A DNA stretch of 64,000 nucleotides from an uncultured Thermomicrobiaceae bacterium (GTDB taxonomy: Bacteria; Chloroflexota; Chloroflexia; Thermomicrobiales; Thermomicrobiaceae), in the NCBI GenBank assembly GCA_938082375.1, contig CALKCJ010000002.1:40075-104074 (forward strand). The letters run 5' to 3'. Below, in pieces: positions 58,550 to 64,000 of this stretch. A program made the translations under genes and the position numbers. The notes under the pieces were generated by a model. That model did not search any database and was not told the DNA's origin. It saw nothing but the letters and a program-made list of their open reading frames with translations. Every line of letters begins with the position of its first letter. The stretch's first letter is position 1.

Positions 58550-59590
58550 ATGTCAGGCCCGCCGACCGCAGTGGAGGATGCTGCTTCAGCGCCTGCCGAG
58601 ACCATTCCGCGGATCCCCGCGGGGGCGCTGCTGCTCACCCACGTCTCGCTCCTCCTGGTGGCGGTGAGCTGGGGCTCCAACTTCGTCTCGATCAAGTACC
58701 TGCTGCGCTCGCTCGACCCGCTGCAGGTGACGGCAGTGCGGCTGGCCTTCGCCAGCGCACTCTTCGGCGTCATCGTGCTCTGGCTGGCGCACGGCCTGCC
58801 GCACGTCGAGCGGCGCGACTGGCCGATGCTGCTCCTGCTGGCACTCCTCGGCATCCCAGTGAACACACTGGCGATCGCTACCGGCACCCGGCTGATCCCG
58901 GCCGCGGTCGCCAGCCTGATCGTCACCGGCAACCCGGTACTCACGGCCATCGTCTCTCGCCTCTTGACCGGCGAGCCGCTGACGCACCGGAAGCTCGCCG
59001 GCGTGGCGATCGCGTTTCTGGGCTTTCTGGTCGTGCTGCTCTATGGTGGGCCAGAGGCCCGCTTCAGCGTCGACAACGCCCTCGGTGTCGCGATCACGCT
59101 GATCGGCCCGCTGGCCTGGGCGTTCTACACCGTGCTGAGCAAGCCGCTGCTGGCGCGTTACCCGCCGGGCCAGTTCGCCGGCCTGGTGACGATCCTGGGC
59201 TCGCTGCCGGTGTTACCGCTCCTCGCGCTCGACCGGGAGATCGTGCCGGCCGTGCTGCGCTTCACCCCGGCCCAGTGGCTCGCCACCCTGATGATGAGCG
59301 CCTTCGCGCTGGTCGTCTCCTTCACCTTCTGGTATCGCGGGCTGCGCTACCTGACGCCCACCCAGATCTCGGTCTACATCTACCTGGTGCCGGTCTTCGG
59401 CGTGCTCGGCTCCTGGCTTTTCCTCGGCGAGCGGATCACGCTTTACTTGGTGCTCGGAGGCCTGACCATCCTGGCGGGCGTCGTCGTGACTAACACCGGC
59501 CGGGCCGGCACAGTCGACGAGAGGCCAATTCGCCACCGCTGGTTCGGGCTCCGCGAGGGCCAGAAAGAGCGAGGAGGGCGCGATGGCTGA
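58550..59590 (+). CDS. EamA/DMT family transporter
   Basis: A 346-residue protein with ten membrane segments in two five-segment repeats, the drug/metabolite transporter layout. Marks are [16 protein letters not shown] in segment 1, [20 protein letters not shown] and its second-half counterpart [20 protein letters not shown] with GERIT. It probably exports amino acids or other metabolites. The start is one base after the aminotransferase stop, so the two are coupled and the carried compound may be the amine or amino acid that the transaminase handles. The end overlaps moaC by eight bases. Confidence 0.85.
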   Translation: MSGPPTAVEDAASAPAETIPRIPAGALLLTHVSLLLVAVSWGSNFVSIKYLLRSLDPLQVTAVRLAFASALFGVIVLWLAHGLPHVERRDWPMLLLLALLGIPVNTLAIATGTRLIPAAVASLIVTGNPVLTAIVSRLLTGEPLTHRKLAGVAIAFLGFLVVLLYGGPEARFSVDNALGVAITLIGPLAWAFYTVLSKPLLARYPPGQFAGLVTILGSLPVLPLLALDREIVPAVLRFTPAQWLATLMMSAFALVVSFTFWYRGLRYLTPTQISVYIYLVPVFGVLGSWLFLGERITLYLVLGGLTILAGVVVTNTGRAGTVDERPIRHRWFGLREGQKERGGRDG

Positions 59591-60074
59591 GCTGACGCAC
59601 TTCGACGAGCAGGGCCGGGCCCGGATGGTCGACGTTGGAGCCAAGGGAGAGACGCACCGGGTGGCGATCGCGCGTGGCGAGGTGCGGATGCAGCCGGAGA
59701 CGCTGCGGCTGGTCATCGAAGGCCGGGCGGCCAAGGGCGATGTCCTCGGCGTGGCGCGCGTGGCCGGCATCATGGCGGCCAAGAAGACGCACGAGCTGAT
59801 CCCGCTCTGCCACCCGATCCCGTTGACAAAGGTCGAGGTCGACTTCGCGCCCGACATGGAGCGGAGCACGGTCGAGATCGAGGCGCGGGTCGAGACTGTC
59901 GGTAGGACCGGGGTGGAGATGGAGGCGCTGACCGCCGTCACCGTGGCCGCGCTGACGATCTACGACATGCTCAAGGCGGTCGACCGCGGCATGGTGCTCG
60001 GCGAGATCCGGCTGGAGCACAAGAGCGGCGGCCGCAGCGGCGTCTGGGAGCGCGGCAGCGCGGCGCGCGAGTAA
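59583..60074 (+). CDS. moaC: Cyclic pyranopterin monophosphate synthase
   Basis: A 163-residue enzyme of molybdenum cofactor synthesis; it makes the cyclic phosphate form of pyranopterin after MoaA. Marks are [20 protein letters not shown], the [20 protein letters not shown] block with the active-site His and Lys, [20 protein letters not shown] and the end [21 protein letters not shown] with KSGGRSG. All key residues appear intact. The other moa genes are not in this window. It overlaps the EamA gene by eight bases, so it is co-expressed with a transporter and transaminase that have no obvious link to the cofactor. Confidence 0.93.
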   Translation: MAELTHFDEQGRARMVDVGAKGETHRVAIARGEVRMQPETLRLVIEGRAAKGDVLGVARVAGIMAAKKTHELIPLCHPIPLTKVEVDFAPDMERSTVEIEARVETVGRTGVEMEALTAVTVAALTIYDMLKAVDRGMVLGEIRLEHKSGGRSGVWERGSAARE

Positions 60075-60141
60075 GCCACCCGTAGGCGAGGCGCGGGGCG
60101 TTCGGCTACCTGTCCGGGGAAGAGGCGCCTGGGCGGTGGAG

Positions 60142-61269
60142 TCAGCGGGAGCCGGCCGCACCGGCCAGCGCCAGCGCGCCCGCTGGTTCCTCGTCCGGTA
60201 CCGTGTCCGGGACGCCCCGCACGACCTCGGCAGCGGTGCCGCCTCCGAGCACGCGGTCGCCGTCGTAGAGCACGACCGCCTGGCCGCGGGCGAGCGGGGG
60301 ACCGGGCTCGAGGAAGTGCACCCACTCGCCCTCGGCGCGCACCAGGAAGCGCGGTCCCTGGTAGCGGATGCGCGCCTCCGCGAGCGGCGGCAGCGGCTCA
60401 TGCCAGATTGGGTCGGCCAGGCGCACAGCGCGGGTGAGAAGCCGGGCACGCGGGGCGACGCTGACCTCGCGCGTCTCGGGCGTTACCTCAGCCACGTACT
60501 TGCGCTCCGGCGTGGTCGAGCGCCAGCGCAAGCCGCGCCGCTGGCCGACAGTGACGAAGGCGATACCCGGATGCTCGCCGACGACTCGGCCCTGCTCGTC
60601 AAGCAGTGGGCCAGGCTGGCCCGTCTCCGGGCGCATCGTCGCCACCATCCGGCCAATCCCGCCGGCGGTCTTGGCGAAGCAGAGGTCGACCGAGGACGCC
60701 TTCTCGGCGACGACGAGCCCGGCGGCCCGGGCACGCGCTCGCGCCTCCTCCTTGGTCAGCTCCCCCATTGGGAACTCGAGCCGCTCGAGCTGCTGGGGCA
60801 TCAAACGGTAGAGGACGTACGACTGGTCACGGCGCGGGTCGCGCGCCTCGGCAAGCCGCCACTCGCCGCCGTGCCGGATCTTCCGCACGTAGTGGCCGGT
60901 CGCGACCGCCGGGATCTGGAGGCTGTCGGCCAGGCGCAACAGCGCGGGGATGCGCAGCCGGTGGTTGCAGAGGACGCAGGGGTTCGGCGTCTCGGCGCGG
61001 GCGTAGCCCTCGACCGTCGGCCCGACGACGTGCTCCCGGAAGAGGTCGCGCAGGTCGCGCACGTAGAAGGGGATGCCAAGCTGGGCGGCCACCATGCGGG
61101 CATCGGCGGCCGCCTGGTCGCCGCAGCAGACGCCCTCAGCCAGCGACTCGGGGTCGCTGTCGAAGAGGCGCAAATGGATCCCTACCGGCTCCCAGCCGGC
61201 TTCCTTGAGCACGAGCGCGGTCACCGCGCTATCGACGCCTCCGGAGAGGGCTACCAGAATCTTCGCCAT
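60142..61269 (-). CDS. mnmA: tRNA 2-thiouridine(34) synthase
   Basis: A 375-residue enzyme that puts sulfur on U34 of Glu, Gln and Lys tRNAs, using ATP. The PP-loop is VALSGGVDSAVTALVLKEAG at the N-terminus. The catalytic Cys pair lies in ETPNPCVLCNHRLR (near residue 103) and in VDLCFAK near residue 200. RDQSYVLYRLMPQQL and TVGQRRGL are further family marks. The SVDLC spelling differs from the usual SQDIC. ATG 61269 was chosen since the protein starts cleanly there; an extended -10 box lies at 61351-61359. It is divergent from the acetyltransferase gene. Confidence 0.92.
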   Translation of the reverse strand: MAKILVALSGGVDSAVTALVLKEAGWEPVGIHLRLFDSDPESLAEGVCCGDQAAADARMVAAQLGIPFYVRDLRDLFREHVVGPTVEGYARAETPNPCVLCNHRLRIPALLRLADSLQIPAVATGHYVRKIRHGGEWRLAEARDPRRDQSYVLYRLMPQQLERLEFPMGELTKEEARARARAAGLVVAEKASSVDLCFAKTAGGIGRMVATMRPETGQPGPLLDEQGRVVGEHPGIAFVTVGQRRGLRWRSTTPERKYVAEVTPETREVSVAPRARLLTRAVRLADPIWHEPLPPLAEARIRYQGPRFLVRAEGEWVHFLEPGPPLARGQAVVLYDGDRVLGGGTAAEVVRGVPDTVPDEEPAGALALAGAAGSR

Positions 61270-61350
61270 CGTGCCGTTCAGTCCAGGTGCCATCGCGAGG
61301 GAAGCCTCCAGGCAAAAGCCCGGTCTCCGCTCGCCTGCCATAACCAATTA

Positions 61351-61359
61351 AGTGTACCA
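61351..61359 (-). promoter_or_regulatory. Extended -10 box of mnmA
   Basis: On the minus strand TGGTACACT fits TG-N-TA-NNN-T. The start site near 61344 gives a 75-base leader to ATG 61269. Confidence 0.35.
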
Positions 61360-61410
61360 TTGCTCGCACTCGCTCCCCGGCGCTGCTGGACGGTCGAAAG
61401 GGGACGACGA

Positions 61411-62013
61411 ATGGAGGACGTTCCACCTCGCCCGGACGTGATCGTCCCAGGCGAGAAAGTGTTCCTGGGCCCGATCCGGCGTGAGCTCGCGCCCGTCTAC
61501 CGGCGCTGGATGAACGACCTGGAGGTCACGCTGACGCTGAGCGTCCTGCCTCGGTTGCCGATGACGGACGAGGACGAGCTCGACTGGGTCGACACTGTCC
61601 GACGCGACACGAGATCGAGGGTGTTTACGGTCTATGAGCGGCCCGACGACCGGCCGGTGGGCAACGCCGGGCTCCACGACATCGACTTCCACAACAGCAC
61701 CGCTGAGGTCGGCATCGTGATCGGCGAGCGCTCGGTCTGGGGGCGCGGCTACGCAACCGAGGCGCTGGGCCTGCTGCTCGACTACGGCTTCACCGTCCTC
61801 GGCCTCAACCAGGTCTGGCTGCGCTACCTCGCCTTCAACCAGCGGGCCCGGCGGGTCTACGATCAGTTAGGCTTCCGGGAAGTCGGGCGGCTGCGCGAGG
61901 CCGCACGGATCGGCCAGCACCGCTACGACGTGGTCTACATGGATCTCCTGGCGCGCGAGTTCCGGAGCCCGGTGCTGGCCGAGAAGCTCCGCCTGCCGCG
62001 GGAGAGCGGGTAG
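61411..62013 (+). CDS. GNAT acetyltransferase, RimJ/RimL-like
   Basis: A 200-residue acetyltransferase of the RimJ/RimL (Acetyltransf_3) layout. It begins with KVFLGPIRRELAPVYRRWMN, and motif A reads AEVGIVIGERSVWGRGYATEALGLL, with the loop R-G-Y-A-T-E near residue 115. The end block LAFNQRARRVYDQLGFREVG is typical. Known members acetylate the N-termini of ribosomal proteins or small molecules such as spermidine or antibiotics. ATG 61411 follows AAAGGGG. It is divergent from mnmA. Confidence 0.85.
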   Translation: MEDVPPRPDVIVPGEKVFLGPIRRELAPVYRRWMNDLEVTLTLSVLPRLPMTDEDELDWVDTVRRDTRSRVFTVYERPDDRPVGNAGLHDIDFHNSTAEVGIVIGERSVWGRGYATEALGLLLDYGFTVLGLNQVWLRYLAFNQRARRVYDQLGFREVGRLREAARIGQHRYDVVYMDLLAREFRSPVLAEKLRLPRESG

Positions 62014-62249
62014 CTTCGCATCCTCAGTTGCCTGCTCGCCAGAAGCACCAGGATACGATGGGGGCGAATCGCCACGCTTCCCTACAATCTAATTGCTCGC
62101 CATCACCGGAGCCGTGAGCGGTGCCTGACGACTGGATCTGCAGGATCCAGACCTCTGACGTCCCGCCACGGCTTCCCCGCACTGGTCGAGCCTCCCTCCG
62201 ATATGCGAAGATCGGGTGGCTGTGAGGATGAGCCGAGGGAGGGAGTCTG

Positions 62250-64000
62250 ATGAGCCAGCACAGTCTCGATGGGCTCGCGAAGGCGCTCCGCTTTCGCTTG
62301 ATCGGCCCGCACCGCGGCGGCCGGGTGGTCGCGGTCGCCGGGCACCCGACCGACCCGATGACGTTCTACTTCGGCGCCTGCGCTGGCGGCGTCTGGAAGA
62401 CCACCGACGGCGGGGTAACCTGGGAAAACATCTCGGACGGCTTCTTCGCCCGCGCCGCGGTCGGGGCCATCGCAGTGAGCGAGGCCGACCCCAACGTGAT
62501 CTACGTCGGCACTGGCGAGGCCTGCATCCGCGGCAACGTCTCCCACGGCGACGGCGTCTACAAGTCGACCGATGGCGGCCGCACCTGGCAAAACATCGGG
62601 CTGCGCGACACCCGGCACATCGCCCGGATACGGGTGCATCCGCAGAACCCCGGCCTGGTCTACGTCGCCGCGCTGGGCCACGCCCACGGTCCCAACCAGG
62701 AGCGCGGCGTCTTCCGCTCCCGGGACGGCGGCAAGACGTGGGAGAGGGTGCTCTACCGCGACGAGCACACCGGCGCCATCGACCTGATCATGGATCCCAG
62801 TAACCCCCGCATCCTCTACGCCGCGCTCTGGCAGGCGATCCGCCGGCCGTGGGAGCTGGTCAGCGGCGGGCCGGGCAGCGGGCTCTTCCGCTCCTTCGAC
62901 GGCGGCGACACCTGGGAGGAGATCAGCCGGAAGCCCGAGTTGCCCCAGGGCATCCTCGGGCGGATCGGCCTCGCGACCACCGCAGCGAAGCCTGGGCGCG
63001 TCTGGGCCATCGTCGAGGCCGAGGACGGCGCGCTCTTCCGCTCCGACGACTATGGCGACACCTGGAAGCGCGTGAGCGACAAGGGCGACCTGCGCTGGCG
63101 CGCCTGGTACTTCCACCACCTGTGCGCCGACCCGCAGGACGCCGACACCCTCTGGGTGCTCGACCTCAAGCTCTGGAAGTCGATCGACGGCGGCGTCACT
63201 TTTACCGAGGTGCCGACGCCCCACGGCGACCACCACGACCATTGGATCGATCCGAAGAACCCACTGCGGATGATCAACGGCAACGACGGTGGCGCCTGCG
63301 TCAGCTTCGACGGCGGGCGCACTTGGTCGACCCAGTTCAACCAGCCGACCGCCCAGATGTACCATGTCACCGTCGACAACCGGTTTCCGTACCGGGTCTA
63401 TGGCTCCCAGCAGGACAACACTGCGATCTGCCTGCCCAGCATGTCGGTCAACGGCGCCATCACGCCGGCCGAGTGGTACGAGCCGGGCGGTGGCGAGAGC
63501 GGCTACATCGCCGTCAAGCCGGACGATCCCGACATCGTGATCGGTGGGGCGATCGGCAGCGGCGAGGGCAACGGCCGGCTGATCCGCTACAACCACCGCA
63601 CCGGCGAGCAGCGCAACATCACCGTCTGGCCGGAAGAGCTGGGTATGGCCGAGGGAGCGAAAGATCTAAGGTACCGCTTCCAGTGGACGTTCCCGATCGA
63701 GTTCTCCCCCCACGACCCGGATACCCTCTACGTCACCTCCAACGTCGTCCACCGCTCGCGGGATCTCGGAATGACCTGGGAGGTGATCAGCCCAGATCTG
63801 ACGCGAAACGATCCCGGCAAGCTCCAGCCCTCCGGCGGGCCGATCACCAAGGACAACACCGGCGCCGAGGTCTACTGCACCATCTTCGCCTTCCGCGAGT
63901 CCCCCCACCAGCCCGGCGTCTTCTGGGCCGGCTCCGACGACGGCCTGGTCCACCTCTCCCGCGACGGCGGCCAGACCTGGCAGGACGTCACGCCCCCCGA
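62250..64000 (+). CDS. Sortilin/glycosyl hydrolase-type BNR propeller protein, partial
   Basis: The first 583 residues of a protein that continues past the right edge. It has repeated Asp-box units of the K-S/T-x-DGG-x-T-W type: KTTDGGVTWENIS, KSTDGGRTWQNIG, RSRDGGKTWERVL, RSFDGGDTWEEIS, RSDDYGDTWKRVS and SFDGGRTWSTQF, with HPQNPGLVYVAALGH-type strands between them. This matches the VPS10/sortilin-type propeller proteins found in many bacteria; several are called glycosyl hydrolases without evidence. No signal peptide is visible at the start. GGGAGGGAG lies four bases before ATG 62250. Nothing shows a catalytic site. Confidence 0.85.
   Translation, partial: MSQHSLDGLAKALRFRLIGPHRGGRVVAVAGHPTDPMTFYFGACAGGVWKTTDGGVTWENISDGFFARAAVGAIAVSEADPNVIYVGTGEACIRGNVSHGDGVYKSTDGGRTWQNIGLRDTRHIARIRVHPQNPGLVYVAALGHAHGPNQERGVFRSRDGGKTWERVLYRDEHTGAIDLIMDPSNPRILYAALWQAIRRPWELVSGGPGSGLFRSFDGGDTWEEISRKPELPQGILGRIGLATTAAKPGRVWAIVEAEDGALFRSDDYGDTWKRVSDKGDLRWRAWYFHHLCADPQDADTLWVLDLKLWKSIDGGVTFTEVPTPHGDHHDHWIDPKNPLRMINGNDGGACVSFDGGRTWSTQFNQPTAQMYHVTVDNRFPYRVYGSQQDNTAICLPSMSVNGAITPAEWYEPGGGESGYIAVKPDDPDIVIGGAIGSGEGNGRLIRYNHRTGEQRNITVWPEELGMAEGAKDLRYRFQWTFPIEFSPHDPDTLYVTSNVVHRSRDLGMTWEVISPDLTRNDPGKLQPSGGPITKDNTGAEVYCTIFAFRESPHQPGVFWAGSDDGLVHLSRDGGQTWQDVTPP

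Noticed and set aside
1..64000. tRNA, rRNA, CRISPR arrays, riboswitches, intact insertion sequences, phage genes
   Set aside because: I looked for cloverleaf-like arms, regular direct repeats with spacers, transposase motifs and known riboswitch cores by eye and saw none I could support.

Overview
The window is a 64 kb piece of a GC-rich bacterial chromosome with dense, short-spaced genes, many GTG/TTG starts and clear GGAGG-type ribosome sites. Gene content and style suggest a Chloroflexota bacterium of the Thermomicrobia type: a degenerate PP2C/propeller protein beside a TPR protein, holB followed by a RicT-like gene, DUF1015, PyrF of the 276-residue type, many Asp-box propellers and several ECF sigma factors. 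This placement is inference from gene content and was not tested by search. No rRNA, tRNA, CRISPR array, phage or intact insertion sequence was seen.

Region by region. 1-1.7 kb is a decayed, visibly lower-GC accessory patch: a DNA methyltransferase pseudogene with two internal deletions, then a frameshifted HEPN-type protein running off the left edge. 1.8-6 kb holds an acetyltransferase, a gamma-glutamyltransferase/DUF1015 pair and a small unknown gene. 6.1-9.7 kb is a signalling locus: two tandem ECF sigma genes, the first with a frameshift-prone C8 run and the second cut by an in-frame amber codon, a membrane-anchored propeller protein translationally overlapping the second, and a cell-wall amidase. 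9.7-13.6 kb is a three-gene glycosyltransferase operon on the minus strand. 13.7-16.3 kb is a NERD-like membrane protein, holB and a cysteine-free RicT relative. 16.3-22 kb is a minus-strand run of PP2C-like propeller protein, TPR protein and threonine dehydratase.

22.3-26.3 kb has pyrF, a PfpI-family protein and a TetR-controlled ABC exporter. 26.5-31.1 kb has a secreted protein with three copies of an unrecognised WF-x-ADG/RWH/WDG motif, a lipoprotein, and an ECF sigma/zinc-finger anti-sigma pair. 31.3-36 kb has a second ABC exporter, a metallo-hydrolase, an M16 peptidase and a CinA-type amidase. 36-49.2 kb mixes a secreted Asp-box propeller, two MFS transporters, M19, M48 and P1-type peptidases, OtsA-type trehalose-phosphate synthase, a zinc-ribbon protein, a luciferase-like oxidoreductase and a DUF1624 membrane protein. 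49.2-64 kb has a GAF-rich HD-GYP protein, an amidohydrolase, an ABC half-transporter, a transaminase-EamA-moaC operon, mnmA, an acetyltransferase and the start of a sortilin-like propeller protein.

Two kinds of non-coding structure recur. Palindromic REP-like elements lie in intergenic gaps (three in tandem near 39.7 kb, others near 26.4 and 45.9 kb). An extended -10 motif, TG-N-TA-NNN-T, usually with a poor -35, lies 20-110 bp before many start codons. The strongest leads are the amber-split sigma factor and its operon, the triple-repeat secreted protein, the PP2C-like pseudo-phosphatase, and the decayed methyltransferase/HEPN patch. No complete new system is proven by the sequence alone.
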